From Letharia columbiana (lineage: Eukaryota; Ascomycota; Lecanoromycetes; Lecanorales; Parmeliaceae), in NCBI RefSeq assembly GCF_014066305.1, contig NW_023501047.1, positions 434,001 through 498,000 of the forward strand: 64,000 nt of DNA, read 5' to 3'. The stretch's first letter is position 1. Every line of letters begins with the position of its first letter. Made by a program: the position numbers and the translations under genes. The notes under the pieces are model-generated. The model was not told the DNA's origin. It did no database searches and was given only the letters and a program-made list of their open reading frames with translations. Below, in pieces: positions 19,456 to 32,120 of the stretch.

Positions 19456-21702
19456 ATGGCCGATAATGAAGGGGTGACGGTAGAGCTTGCAGAGCTGTTA
19501 CGGCACCCTGAAGACCTCGATAAGATACCCTTTCTAAAGTCCGAGTTTATTCGCAAGAAAGCCGCGGTAGACGGACAGCTCAAGGTTGGGCTCAAGGAGC
19601 AATTGGAGATCACACAGTCTGGCATGAACTCGATTGGAGATGGACAGAGAACAGTCAATCAGATCAAGGAGGAGCTCATGAAGATCGACAAGCTATGCGC
19701 GGAGTCGCAGAATATGATCCGGGATTTCCCTAATATCAATTTGGTTTCCCAGGTGCACAGGAACTTCACCCAGGTAGAGACAATGAAGGCCAATATTGAG
19801 TCTTTCGATAGCAGGCTAGATGAATTGGCCAGGCTTCTGAGTGAAGACGACCAGGACCTGGAGAACCAGCCCAATATTCTCAACGTACACTACGGACTTA
19901 CGCAGTTACGAGACATCCGGGATGACGCTATGGACCAGATCAAAAGAGCTTCGGATGCGTCTCTAGAGAATACACTCCAGAATCATTTCGAGAGATTGGA
20001 AGATGTAGTGAATTGGTTCGATGAGCACATCGGCCAGGCTTGCATGAACCTGATACCTTTAGTACAAACGGACAACAAAAGCATGATAGTGCGCTTGGCG
20101 GTCATCATCGAAGAGGAGGAAAAAAGTGACAAGAAGGTCCAGGCATTGCAAGATGCTCAACGGGATTACAAAGACCTTGCGTCCAGGTTCAAGTCCATGA
20201 ACACCAGCGCCAGACAAATACGGGGTTACAAGGAGAAGTTCACGAAAGCCATCGAGCTCTCCGCACAACAGAATTTCGATTCGGCAGAGGAAAAGTTTTT
20301 CGAAGATCCAGACAAGCTGTCCAAGATCATGGCGTGGTTCTTCAATGACCTTGTGGCCGTCGAGCAAGGCATGACAGAACTGATGCCCAAGAAATGGAAG
20401 ATATACAAGACATACACGGATATATACCACAGCTTAATGCACAACTGGCTCATCCGGCGGATTGACGACCCCAACCTAGCCCCTCCACATATGCTGGCAA
20501 TCATCGAGTGGACCGAGAAATACTATGGGAAGATGAACAAGCTCGGGTGGAGTCAAGAGGAATTACAGCTTCCGGTCCTCGACAATAGAGAGATCGAGCT
20601 GATTCGAGACTACCGAGAACTGATTGTGAAGTCCGTGGACGAATGGATGGATCGGATGCTCACCACCGACAGAAAATCCTTCGCAGAGCGCAAGGAGGGC
20701 TCTTTGGACAACGACGAGCATGGCTACTTCCGCACCAAGACCCTAGGAGACATGTGGCGCATGCTTCGCGAGCAACTCCTTGTCGCTGGCAATTCAGGCC
20801 GCACAGACGTGGCCGAAGGGGTCATCGACGCCATGTTCACCGCTCTCAAAACACGGCAAAATCTCTGGCAGAAGATGGTCGATGACCAGTCTGCTAAATA
20901 CAAGACGCCTACCGCCGAACAAGATGGTCTCCAAGTCCTCCAAGACTGGCTGGTTGCGATTGCCAACGACCAGATCGCCTGCATCGACGACAACGCTGAA
21001 GCCGGCCAAATGGGATACCTAAGCCGCTTCCAGCGCGATTTTGAGCCCCTGGTCTCACCCAAATACATTGCTCAAGCTAATGCTGAACTCGAAAACATAC
21101 GCGATGGTTTCGTAGACCTAGGTACCCACTGCATCACCACATTCGTCTCCCTAATCTTCATCATTGACTTCCGCTCCGTGCTACCGGAATTCTTCACCGC
21201 GAAGTGGTATACAGAATATGGCATGAAACGTATCATTACAACTTTCGAGGATTATGTAAATGACTACCAAGGCGTGCTGCACAGCTCTCTTCTTGACGTC
21301 TTCGTTGAGGAACTGGCAGACGAGCTCCTCGTGCGCTATCTCTCCTCCGTTCGAAACAAGGGCGCCAAATTCCGGCGCGGGGAACCATTTACCGATAAAT
21401 TCAAGGACGACGTACTTACCTCCTTCGATTTCTTCGGCAAATACCCAGAGTTTGCAACTATCAAGCGAAAATGGCGCGTAGTCGACTATCTCGTCCGCAT
21501 GCTCGAGTCTGACAAGACTGCCGTGGCGACCGTCTATGAGGCGTTCAAGAGAGAGTACTGGGACGTGCAGCTGAGTTGGGTCGAGAGCGCTCTCAGAGCC
21601 AGAGATGACTATGATAGGAGCATGCTGAGCAGTGTGAAAGCGAAAGCGACCGAGGTGTATGTGGAACGAGGACCCGAGACCATCATGAGTAAGGTCAAAT
21701 GA
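19456..21702 (+). CDS. SEC6: Exocyst complex component Sec6
   Basis: Intact single-exon frame of 748 aa from the ATG at 19456 (MADNEGVTVELAELL). The frame is open five codons further upstream, to an in-frame TTG at 19441. The length and sequence match fungal Sec6: an N-terminal coiled-coil region with LKSEFIRKKAAVDGQL and FPNINLVSQVHRNF. A long helical rod follows with WLIRRIDDPNLAPPHMLAIIEW. The C-terminal domain has FEDYVNDYQGVLH and ESDKTAVATVYEAFKREYWD. Sec6 is a core subunit of the octameric exocyst that tethers secretory vesicles at the plasma membrane and regulates SNARE assembly. In hyphae it acts at the growing tip. No missing segment noticed. Confidence 0.96.
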   Translation: MADNEGVTVELAELLRHPEDLDKIPFLKSEFIRKKAAVDGQLKVGLKEQLEITQSGMNSIGDGQRTVNQIKEELMKIDKLCAESQNMIRDFPNINLVSQVHRNFTQVETMKANIESFDSRLDELARLLSEDDQDLENQPNILNVHYGLTQLRDIRDDAMDQIKRASDASLENTLQNHFERLEDVVNWFDEHIGQACMNLIPLVQTDNKSMIVRLAVIIEEEEKSDKKVQALQDAQRDYKDLASRFKSMNTSARQIRGYKEKFTKAIELSAQQNFDSAEEKFFEDPDKLSKIMAWFFNDLVAVEQGMTELMPKKWKIYKTYTDIYHSLMHNWLIRRIDDPNLAPPHMLAIIEWTEKYYGKMNKLGWSQEELQLPVLDNREIELIRDYRELIVKSVDEWMDRMLTTDRKSFAERKEGSLDNDEHGYFRTKTLGDMWRMLREQLLVAGNSGRTDVAEGVIDAMFTALKTRQNLWQKMVDDQSAKYKTPTAEQDGLQVLQDWLVAIANDQIACIDDNAEAGQMGYLSRFQRDFEPLVSPKYIAQANAELENIRDGFVDLGTHCITTFVSLIFIIDFRSVLPEFFTAKWYTEYGMKRIITTFEDYVNDYQGVLHSSLLDVFVEELADELLVRYLSSVRNKGAKFRRGEPFTDKFKDDVLTSFDFFGKYPEFATIKRKWRVVDYLVRMLESDKTAVATVYEAFKREYWDVQLSWVESALRARDDYDRSMLSSVKAKATEVYVERGPETIMSKVK

Positions 21703-22217
21703 GAAAGGGCAATTTGGCCAAGGAGACGGACCGAATAAACCTAGTGCAACAAGAAGGCCGGACCGGTGGTGGGTTTGCAGAAGAGAATAGTCAGCAAGCA
21801 TTATTGCAATCGGAACAACCGGCCAGGTGGCCAGGTTGCAGCCACTTCGCGGTACCGGATCGGGATCTTGGACTTGGCTGTGGCTCCAGAAGCTACCTCT
21901 TGGCTACGGCCTAGCTTTGCACACGCGCGCTGGCTCGTTGGTGGGTTCGATGGTACGAGAAGGGCGGCGTGAACCCGATGCAGCACTCCATCGAAGGGTA
22001 GAGAGCCACTTCGAGGCAAGGAGAGTGTGGATGCGGGAAGAGCGTCGAGTCACGGTGTAAACACCACAACATGACAAGATGTGAAGGGCAGTAATCTTTC
22101 AGACGTTGACGCAAAGCGACGATGTCTTTATCCATATACACCCATCCCTGTCATGCGTATCGACAATCAATTTCGCTGGCTCAGTATGCACTACGCACTC
22201 TGCCTCTAACCCATGAT
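21703..22217. other. Convergent intergenic region
   Basis: SEC6 and RRP12 end towards each other across about 515 bases. This gap holds both 3' flanks. Frames found here (for example 21766-21972) are short and unsupported. Confidence 0.5.
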
Positions 22218-25200
22218 TCAACGTCTCCCGCCTCCCTTCATAACCCTCCCCCCCCTGACCTTCGCCTCGCCCAATCCCCTCCTCTGCACTTTACTCCCGA
22301 CGCTTCCTCCTCTTCCCCTCAGACCACCTCTACCGCTCACCCGTCCACTTCTACTACCCTGATCTTTCCCTCCTCTGGCATCAGCGAACCGAACCTCCTT
22401 CCTCCCCCCTCCACCGCCATTTACCTTCTTCACTGCCCTGCCATCATCCCCATCATCCTCCATGGAGTCTCCGTTCCCGTTGGACTTCTCGCGCTTGTTG
22501 CTAAACTTCAGCCTCCCGCCTCTCCCTCGCTGCACGGCGTCCCGGCCACGTATGGCGTCGACATAAGCGTTGATGCCGCCTTCAAGGGTCATTTCGTCGC
22601 CCACATCCGGACCGTTGGAATCCAGGGCCATTAAATCATCATCATCATCATTAGCGTCTCCGTCATTTTTGAAAGCAATGCCGTCGAGGTCGGTCCTGTT
22701 CTTTCGCTGTTTTCCTGGCGCTTGTTTCGCAGCCGTTGGTTTCCGACTCGAAATGTTGGCGAGGGATTTGCGGTCGAGGAGATCGAGGGGTTCGTCGGCG
22801 TCTTCGGTAATGTATGTTTGCCCTCTCCCTCCTCTGCCATTGGACTCCGCCCCGCGCTCATCGTCGGAACCATGGCCAGAGTCGGAGGAGGATTCGCTAC
22901 CGTAAAGCGCTTCATCATACTCGCTCTCAAACCTGTTCTTCCGTTTGGCTGGCTCGTCGGTAGCAGCTTCAGTGTCGTCAGCTGCCTTGTGCCGCTTACG
23001 CCGTTCCTTGGTCTTCCGGATATTGTTTATAAGCTTTTTGTCGTCTTCTGGACACTGTTTCTCAATGGCATCAAAGCCAAATCGCCGGATAGCGCGCTCG
23101 AGTATATGCTTCACTTTCGCTCTGAATTGCGCTTTATGCTCTCTCGACCATGACATGAGGCCTGGCACCAGTGTGTCGAGCTTTGGTTTCACAATGTCTT
23201 CGGGGAGGGAGATTATAGCAACCTTGACGAACCCGAGAACGGAACGTACAATTTCACGATTCGTGGAGGTGAGGAATAAATCCATTGTTTGGACTAGATC
23301 TTCAATGACCGCGTGAGGAAGTTGCGAAGCGAACTCGTACAGGATTCGCGTCAGGGCCGTTATGCTGGCAGAGACCATATGCGGCGTTGAGCCCACAAGT
23401 CCCGCGGATACCATGGTGAAAAACTCCTCCAGACTGGCTTGTGCAATGGGTGCGTCCGCCGCCATGTGTGGGATCTGCGATTGATTGATTTGTCCGCCTT
23501 GAGACATCTTGCGAGCCATGAGAACAAGGAGGTCGAATGCAGCTGTACGAGCTTTTTCGTTGACTTCTTTGGCCGAGATAACCACTTCGGAGAGGATAGA
23601 GGGAATGAAGTGGAGGGATGTCGGTGGGAGGTGCTCGACGACGACTGAAATCGCAGCGAGACGATCGCGGCGGGCTGGGGCGGAGACGGTAGAGGCGGTG
23701 GTAAGGAGGAGAGATTGGAGTTCTACGTTGCGATCTTGGAGGGCGAGGGTGCCTGTTAGAGAGGTGGCGAGACGGGGCAGGAGCTTATAGGCCTTCTTTT
23801 GGAGTTGGGGGTCGGACGACTGTGGGAGAATGAGGGCGGCGAGGGAGAAAAGCGTGGGGAAGGTAGGGCGCGGGAGGTATATTGAGATTGTTATGATCAG
23901 ATCCATGAGGGTATGGCTTGTTGGCGGCATCTTATCGGCCGAGGTTTGCTTTTGCTTTTGCTTGTCGGCTTGAGTTTGAGAAGTGGATTCTGCAAGGGCG
24001 AGGGCGTCTTTAAGCATCCTTATGACTCCCTGGAAAGTCTCGAGTAGCTCCTAGGAAGTTTTAGCGATGAAACTCAGCAGCGTTCAAGTATCATACCTTC
24101 TCGGGAGTGATACTCAAGTAAGCATTGATGCACTGCAGAATATAACCCCTGTACTGCGGCAATGTCTTTTCATAAACATTAACTAGTACTGCTAGCAGAT
24201 TTCCAGAAAATGACGACAGATGACTGAGGTCCTTCTGCGCATTAACCTTCGTAGCCCGCTTCTTGAGGAGTGATTCCTGGTCAGAAGCTTCCATATTGGC
24301 AATCTCTTGATTCGATTCCACCAGCATCTGGAGAGCTTTGCAAACGTCTACCCGAAGCTCCGTCTGCTCGTAGAGCAAAGTAGCCAACATCTCGGCAAAG
24401 CTCTGATCAAAAGCTGTGCTCAGATCTAGTGGTAGATTGCAATAGCCCGGCAAGAGCGCCCAAATCTGCTGCACCAGGGTCTCGAATATCTTGATTTCCA
24501 TTGTTTTTTCGGAGTTCCCATTGTCTATCACTCTTTGAATCATCGTTTTGCTCAGAGGTACAAACTCGGATCTGAAATGAGTGAGATTGGTGTTCTGGAC
24601 ACGGTCTCGCAAGATGGGCAACAGCCACGCTCTTCCTGGCTGACCTGCTTTTGGCTTCGCCAGGTTCAGCGGTAGAATCTGGAGGACAGAGTCTGGTCCC
24701 ATGGCTTCGATGGCGTTGCCAAGGACAACGTCCGCTTCTTTTTTACCATTGAACGAGTCGTTACCTCGTAGCTCCCCAACGGTCTTTACTATGTCATTTA
24801 GAAGACCAACTGATCTCCATCTGAACGCCGAGAAGAGAGCCGACAACACGGTGAAAATTTCCATCCATGCAGATTGATATTTCACACTCAAAAGTGCAGT
24901 TGCTGCTTTCGCTAGCTTTTCAAGTACTTTTTCGTCGTATATGGAAGGCTCTAGGATTGCTGTGTCAGGTACACAGTTGACCGAAAATGAAATTAGACAT
25001 TCTGAAGCAGATACGCGGATGTTGTGTGACGAGGAAGCAAGGAATCCGGAAACCGTCTCGAAGAGCTCAGGCAACTTTTGGAATGTCTCATCCGGGCTGA
25101 CTTGCGCCGAGACATCATAGCCTCTCGACATGACGGCGATCCACGGAGGCAGCAGTTGCGAATCGTTCTGTGAAGGCCGCAGCTCGGAGATAGCTTCCAT

Positions 25201-26109
25201 CAGCTTTGGTAGCTTTGCAGAAGATATTTCGTCGGCCATCCCTGCAAATATGACTTCAAATATTTCAAAAGCAGACATTGTGAGGTACTCATTGTTTGAC
25301 CGCGAGATGTTCATGAGGACTTCACAAAGTGGCTCAATCTTCTTACTTGGCCAGCCTCCAGAAGCGGAAGCTATTGTCTTGACCAGCTGCAGCGCATGCA
25401 TGAGACCTGGCTGATGTTCCTCCTGCCTGTGACCCTTTCCCTTCTTTTTCCCACTTGCAGCCATATCACTGACATTTCGCAAAGCTGTCTCGGCGCACAT
25501 ATCCGCGGCTGGATGATCCAGTGAAGGGCTTGGAGGGGGGTTCTTCAAGACATGCATGACCGCGTCCTGCGCACGCTTTCTGACCTTCGGTCTGTGCTCT
25601 GACGCGAGGACCAATAAGCCTGCGATAGCTCTCCGTGGGCTGACCTGGGTCTGCGGAAGCGCCCACGCTGCATTGTCCTGCGCGACCAGCAGCGATTCCA
25701 GACATCCTACCGATGACCTTATCAAAGGCGCTTCAATCTCATTATGAGTCAAAACAGGAGCAAGACTCGTAAGTATCTGAGAGAACTTCGATCGAAGGAG
25801 AGGCGCAGGTACGTGGGGCGCTATGATGTCGAGGAGGTAGACGACTGATGTCGCGAGCTCTTTGTTGACAATGCCATTCGACGGGGAAACTGATTGACTG
25901 AGCAATGCGAGCAGGGCAGCAAAGTATGCTGTGGGGGTTGAGCCATACTTCTGGTCCTTGAGGGTGTCTTCGACTGCGGAGAGTACAACGGAGGTCTGCT
26001 TGCGGTCAGTGGGGGGTTGGAAGGGTCTGGGAATTGGGCCCTGGCCAACCTCTCGCTGATTCTGCAATTTGGGCGACCTGATTTTTTCGAGCTTCTCGGT
26101 CAAAGACAT
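22218..26109 (-). CDS. RRP12: Rrp12-like ribosomal RNA processing/export factor
   Basis: Two exons (26109-24097 and 24050-22218) with a 46-bp intron (GTATGA...CCTAG) join to 1281 aa; yeast Rrp12 has 1228. The protein is an extended HEAT-repeat solenoid of the NUC173 type: N-terminal SLTEKLEKIRSPKLQNQ with KYGSTPTAYFAALLALL, internal repeats such as GLLVLASEHRPKVRKRAQDA, and the C-terminal VKVAIISLPEDIVKPKLDTLVPGL region. The last 250 residues are acidic and then Gly/Arg-rich basic (nucleolar type), with an Asp run encoded near 22637. Rrp12 works in the nucleolus and nucleoplasm in pre-40S and pre-60S maturation and export. The intron sits after EK at the end of exon 1. Start at 26109 is well supported. 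Confidence 0.95.
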
Positions 26110-27190
26110 TCTGGATGAGGTCTCATGGGCAGCTAGAAATGCACTCCATATTTTTGTTTCATTTTGCGATTTGCGAGGCCAGGATTTATCGATAGTGTTA
26201 GGGCGTAGGCTAGATGTTAGCTCCCTCTCATAGGGCTTCGCGTTGTATCAATCTTGGCTAACGAGCTAGTCGGTATCTACATGATGGAATAACTGGCAGG
26301 TATTTCGTCGAAACGATCCATGGTAAATGCAATCATATGTGTGATCTAGATCAAAAGGAATTGTTTCTATGTATTATATACCGTTCTCCTTTGATCTTGA
26401 GTCAGACTTGACTTCTAATCATTTCTGAAAACCGTACACATAATGCTAGGAGTATGTCCGCTCAAACGCCCGCCTTATTCGCTCTCTCCGATGCAACCTG
26501 CCTCTACCGGACGTCTCGTGCGGCTGATCGCCACCTGTATACGCGCAGTCATCGCTTGGCTCCCAACGGTGAGCATCTAAGTCGCGTTCTTGAGTGTGGT
26601 TCGCTTGAGGAAGGTACCTGACTGCATAGGTCGCCTCCGGCAAAGCTCACAATGCTGGCCAGGCACTTTTTTTTTGGCAGCAGCTGCGAATCTTGTTTGG
26701 GCGCTATTCTCGGATAATCCGGTATTGGACATGTCGGACATAATACGGGCAAACAAATGGAGCTGTTGGATGAGATGGTGACCGGTAGGCTTGAAGGCTT
26801 GAAGGCTTCAGACTGTATCGAAAACCGCACATGGGTGCGGTTGGTCGAGAGGTTCTTATAGAACATTTCGAGTTCAACATGTTCGTTCTATCGTCCTGAT
26901 CAGGCGTGCCAACCAGCCTGAATACGTAATTCCTTCAACTGTGCCTTTGCGGAGGACCCTAACGAACACGGCGGCGGTTTTGCTCCAACAACCTACACGA
27001 CAACGACCAAAGGCGGAGAGGACATTCCAAAAGGCAGCCAAACTCCGGTAAATTGCAGTATCAGGTACAAAAGAGCGAATAATATGTAATCGGGTATCTT
27101 GATCCTCTTGTATATACAGTAATCGTTGGGCGAGTTCGACGTTTAGAAAAGCGGAGGACCATTGGCTGGCTAAGTAGACAACAAAAGCAA
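26110..27190. other. Intergenic, no gene seen
   Basis: About 1.1 kb upstream of RRP12 and downstream of the TMEM115-type gene. Contains a T run at 26668-26676 and short duplicated words (GGCTTGAA repeated at 26789-26804). Minus-strand frames at 26446-27194 do not connect through convincing splice sites. No tRNA or other RNA recognised. Confidence 0.45.
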
Positions 27191-28301
27191 TCAAGTTTGC
27201 TCGCTTTCAGGTGGTGGCTCGGTACTCGATGTTGGTACCTCTTGGCCAATCGGTGCTGGCGGCGGAGCAGCCGCTGGCTGTTGCTTGCTCGTTGTCGCAG
27301 CCTGCAGTCTTTGGTCCAAAGCCTTCAGAGCCAATGCTCTCCTCCGCTCTGCTTCTTCCCTCTTTCCGCCACCACCTCTTCTGCCTCCTTGATTGAGCAG
27401 GCTTGGTAAGCCGCCTTCACCTCTTGCCGTAGCCTGCTCATTGCTCGTTTCGACTTCCTCTGCAGAGAAAGGTGTTATGACGCGTATGGTCACCAAAGCA
27501 TTGTAAAGGCCATCTGCAACAGCCGCTATGGGGGGTTGGACGACATCAGGCCAGAAGTAAGCGAAAGCAAAAGTTTCGGATGCATCTCCTTTTATTGTGG
27601 GTCCTCCTGTGCTGGCTCCGGAGAGCTCGGCCTCCTTTTTATGGAACCGAAGGTATGTCCAGCTTGTAAAGAAGCCGGCCCAGCCCAACACAAGCGCTGT
27701 GTCTGTTCCAATAACCAGCCCAGAGATTGTATTCGCGGTTAGGAATATGGCAGGGAAATGTTTGACTCGTATTTTGATGATGCCTTTGAGTATTGTGACC
27801 GTATGCTCGGGGACGAGCTGCTTGAAGGCGACGAGGAAGGCGCCTTGAAGGGCAACGGAACCTTGGATGAAAGCCAAGCTGGGGCGAGAGGATATGAGCT
27901 TGATGGTTAAGGGGACGGAGTAGAGGGAACACGTACGCTCTTGAGTCATCACGCGTGATGGCGAACCAGAGCACATACACCAACGTTGCAATGAAATTCG
28001 GCAGCACAGTCACCAACAGCACGAACTTTCCAAACTCGGTTGACCCCCACGCACGTTCCAGGTATTTGCCGCCATACAGGATGGTTGCACCGGCGATGAG
28101 CAATGTAAGGACGTTTTGCTCGGCGAACGTCGCTGTAAAATAGACCCATGGGTAAAAGAGTGACCACTGGGGAATGAGGGCGAGGAGTTCGGGGTCAAGA
28201 CCTCCAAATAGGTAGCGTGTGATTTGATGAGTGGTTGAGATGGCAAGGAGGAGACCGAGAAGGACGCGGGTCAAGGGTGGTATATTGATACGCATTTGCA
28301 T
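27191..28301 (-). CDS. TMEM115/DUF1751 rhomboid-like membrane protein
   Basis: Exons 28301-27937 and 27878-27191 (58-bp intron, GTACGT donor, CCCCAG acceptor) give 350 aa. The protein has a series of hydrophobic helices typical of the rhomboid-like DUF1751 family (human TMEM115, a Golgi protein): RVLLGLLLAISTTHQITRYL, WSLFYPWVYFTATFAEQNVL, GGKYLERAWGSTEFGKFVLL, LPNFIATLVYVLWFAI, and then IQGSVALQGAFLVAFKQLVP and a helix at TALVLGWAGFFTSW. The conserved WGSxEF and QG motifs are present. There is no rhomboid catalytic Gly-x-Ser, as expected for this non-protease branch. The C-terminal 100 residues are cytosolic, Ala/Gln/Pro-rich and disordered. The role is inferred to be Golgi membrane traffic or retrograde transport. 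Confidence 0.88.
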
Positions 28302-29087
28302 TGTGCATGGTAGTCTACCGTAGGTATCAAGGCAATAATCGAAATAATAAATAATAAATAATTTAATGCATATGCTTCGTATTGCTGCAAAGTGTCATTT
28401 AATTTAAAGAGGATGATGATCTTCGTATTGGTTCACTCGTTCTCCCCTTCCGCTGTGACTGTGAGCCTGTGAGGAATTTTGACGCCGTTACAAGGATCAC
28501 TAGCGTACGGCTAGCTTTGACCCAAAACAATTCCAAAGCCAATGAAGACAGACCCAAGTCGCGGTTTTCCCCTCAAGCCACTTCGCAATAGTGCATCTGC
28601 GCTTGGGGTCAGCGTGGGATGAACCCCATCTTGTCTCTTTCAATTTCACCCTTTACATTTCTACCTGCCAGATGCCGGAGTGTGGATTGCTAGCACGTGC
28701 CTGCAGACCGTTGCAGATATTATAGGTATTGTTATTATTATTATCATTAGGGACCTTAATATTATTGTTGCCGACAGCGCGGTGAAACTATAGTACAACC
28801 TCTACATTATTACTTTACCGTACCGTACTTACCTTACAGAGTACCTTAGGCCCCCTGGGAGTTCGAGATCTGCTCTTCGGGAGCACTAATTTAGTGGAAG
28901 CTTGACGCCTTGCCTGCCGAACGCTAGCTTCCAGGTGGTGCTCTGGCAAATCGAAACCAAATCCTCGGTCATACACTCATACCTTACCTCCACCCAACAA
29001 GGTGTTTCATCCATTATATCCTCACGCACAATTAATTATCATCATCTCTCGCCTCATGTAGGCGCATGCGACACATCCCCCATCGAT
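28302..29087. other. Divergent intergenic region with AT-rich simple repeats
   Basis: About 785 bases between the divergent TMEM115-type and LisH-WD40 genes. AATAAAT-type repeats lie at 28343-28365, and an ATT microsatellite at 28726-28745. It should hold both promoters. No gene or RNA recognised. Confidence 0.55.
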
Positions 29088-31206
29088 ATGGCTGCCGGCA
29101 CATTAACCTCGGACCATGTGAATTATCTAATTTGGAGGTACGTCGTCCATTCGATGCTGGATCGAATTCAAGACCAAACGATTCGCTAACTCTATCATCC
29201 CCGAAAGATATCTGCAGGAGTCAGGTAACACGATTGCCGAATCTTCTTCCACCAAGGTCCTGTAGATACTGATATCCTGTGTTTTCAGGCCACGGTGATG
29301 CGGCTGTCAAGCTGCAGCGTGACTGGCTCTTAGATCCCCAGACCCTTCCGTTCGCACAACATATCAAAACCCACGCCTTGGTATCATTAGTACAAAAAGG
29401 TCTCCAGTACCATCAAATCGAGCAATCATTAGACCAGGTAAGTCATGTTGCGCAGTCAAATAACCGCATGTTCTCAGATTATTTAGCCCGGGGGTCGGAA
29501 ATCTTCGTCGGCGGCTACCCTACTATTTTTCGGTACTGAAGCCGGTCGGGCATCATCTATAGCGCAACAAGAGCAGATTGAAGACGAGAGGGCAAGATCC
29601 TCAAGCGCACGAAAACATGGCCGGGATTCTAATACTAATGGACTATCCTTGGATCTACCCCCACCGGCACCAGCAGCAAAACGGAGTCGGCGCAGTAATG
29701 GTGACATATCCACCAATGGCGATCGAGGAGACGGCGACAGCATGCAAATCGACCAAAATGGCTATCATTATCAGAATGAAGCACCGGTACCGGTATCGCC
29801 GACTAATTACTCCCCCGCAGAAGATGGTCCAACGGCCAATGGCATGGACATGGACATGGACATGGATGAAGATGCCGATGCGCCTGGCAGCCCCGCCTCG
29901 GACAATGCACCATTAATACAGACGCTCACCAACGGCGAAAGCAGAGGCGTTCAAAGCGACAAAGTGGCAGAACTCGGACCGCAAACGAGCATTCTGACAG
30001 TATCTGAAACAAGCCACGTGATGCATACTGCATGGAACCCGAAAGATCCAACTATCCTTGCAACTAGTGGAGAGGCGCTATGCCGTCTTTGGTACATTTC
30101 AAGATCGGCAGCTTTTGACGATAATCCTAACCACCAATCATATGTCGACCTGTTCGATTCATCCCACCGCTCCTTCGTCTCTACTATGGCATGGGATCCG
30201 ACGGGCGAAATACTCGCCGTCGCTACTCGCGATGACAATTCCGTCTGGGTCGGCGCAGTAAGTCTTTGGTCAAAGGCTGGAAAGGCACTCGACGAGCTAC
30301 CAGCTGTCCAAGACTTGGTCCTCAGATTGCGCTGGTCGCCTTCCGGCAAACAACTGCTAGGAATCACCTCTTCCGGTGATGCCACTTCCTCTTTGGCACT
30401 CTGGGACGTCGACTCGTCGCAATCGATGCCTCCCTACCAACTTCCCAGCGTCATCACCGATGCCGCTTGGACATCGAATAACCAAATCACCATCTGCGGC
30501 AATAATATCATCGCCTCATCTCTCCTCGAAGACCAACGCATCATCGCACTGAACACTCGCTCTGAGCCAACAGCCCAACACGATTGGTTTCACATACGCT
30601 ACGATTCCCGCACCCACACTACCGCCCTCGCTGCTGAAGATACACCGGTCCTTGGCCTCATCGACTCATCGGATACCCTCCGTACCATCACCGCACACGA
30701 ATCCGAAATCACAGCTCTCGCCTATCAACCTGTCACCAACCTCTCCGCTTACCCAGCCAGCGCTCCCCGCCTCCTTGCCACCTCCTCGCTGGACGGATCC
30801 ATCAAAGTATGGGACGCCAAGCGACCCTTCGATCTGGTGCACACCCTCTCACTAGGCCACGCGGCACCCGCAATAGCTATGTCGTTTACTCCAGACGGTT
30901 ACCTGGTCGCAGCAGCGAATTGGAATAGAGTGCTGATCTGGAATGCAGAAGCTGGAGGGTTGCCGAAGGCAACCTGGAAAGGTGTGCTGGGCAAATTTCC
31001 CAATGGTATGCTTACCAATGGGAATGGAGCTAGCGAAGAGGAGGATGATTTTGGAGGCGATGCAAACAGCTCTTTGAGCTGGGACGCCGAAAGTGGAAAG
31101 TTGGCATTGGGGATTGGCAATAAGGTAGGCACCATATTCGTCCGGAGGCCGCGCAGACCCGGCTGACGATCGCAAACAGGTTGCGATCATCAACTTACGG
31201 CATTGA
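29088..31206 (+). CDS. LisH-WD40 protein of the TBL1/Sif2 type
   Basis: Five exons: 29088-29137, 29208-29224, 29289-29437, 29487-31124 and 31180-31206; total 626 aa. The first three exons encode a LisH motif (SDHVNYLIWRYLQESGHGDA), followed by WLLDPQTLPFAQHI. Phe-Phe-Gly-Thr (FFGTE) opens the linker, as in TBL1/Sif2. A disordered, Asp/Met-repeat linker follows, then WD40 repeats from about residue 200 (HTAWNPKDPTILATSGEALCRLW, SSLDGSIKVWDAKRP, LVAAANWNRVLIWN). The last exon is only nine codons (VAIINLRH) and supplies the final propeller strand. Without that splice the frame would read through to 31166. TBL1 and Sif2 scaffold histone deacetylase corepressor complexes (NCoR/SMRT, Set3C), so a chromatin repression role is inferred. 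Confidence 0.9.
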
Positions 31207-32120
31207 AGAATGGAGCATCACGGAATGACTCCTCAACTTTAGTAAGAGCCGGATACACATCGGACGTTCTGATGCATTGGAAAACAATGCTGTGGTCTCT
31301 GAGAGGCTTGCGGGGACTAGTCCATCAGCTGAAGTCCTATTCTCGGGGTATCTAGGGGAGATGTCGACTTTGAGGGAGCCCAACGCCGGGTCGTCAGGGC
31401 CCCAAAGCCGCACATGCTGCGGCGCGAGGACAAATGCCCCCGTCGATGAGAGGAACGGAGGAGAAATGCCACCAGACCTATCCTCATCAATACCAGTACA
31501 CACCACCTCAACCTCCGCTTCTTGGCGACGATGTCTTCAACCTGTGATGGAAGGAGAGAGTATATCGTGATGAGCCTCTTTGTGAGCAAAGGCTGAATGG
31601 ATATCTTAGCCCTACCTTTAGCATCGGCGTTCCGTTTGGCGCTTCAGTATATAAATCAGAAAGGATGTGGAGATCTGATCACCATCGATTCCACTTGATC
31701 CGGAATTTTATAGCAAAGTCATGAAAATTCAAGCATAGTGACAGGCAAAGCCTGTATGTGAAATATCGCGCATCCGAAGCATTAGCACTGTTGAGAGGCA
31801 TAGCGTTGTAGATGATGCCATTCTCATCGAAGACCGTAGCCACCAAACCCGTCTATAAGAAACCCTGATAGCATCGTCTGAACCAAGGAAAAGTCCACCG
31901 CCTCTTCTTCTTCTTCTTCTCGTGCAGACGAGAATTGGGGAACGGGGGAAAGGCCTTGCGCTGTAAAGCCGTATTTGCGGCACGAGGCCCCAACGTGCCG
32001 CTGCCAGAACGCTGGGGATGGGGATGGGATCATGAAAGCCGCCGGAACCCTGACGCGTCGAGTCTGGCTTAAAAATGGCCCAATCGGCCGATGAGCTGAT
32101 TGATGGATAGATACCGGGCC
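31207..32120. other. Convergent intergenic region
   Basis: About 900 bases between the 3' ends of the LisH-WD40 and HSPA12-like genes. Minus-strand frames at 31195-31589 have no motif, and a CTTCTTCTT run lies at 31904-31919. No gene supported. Confidence 0.45.

Noticed and set aside
29483..30385. Minus-strand frames opposite the LisH-WD40 gene
   Set aside because: They are antisense shadows of a well-supported coding exon.
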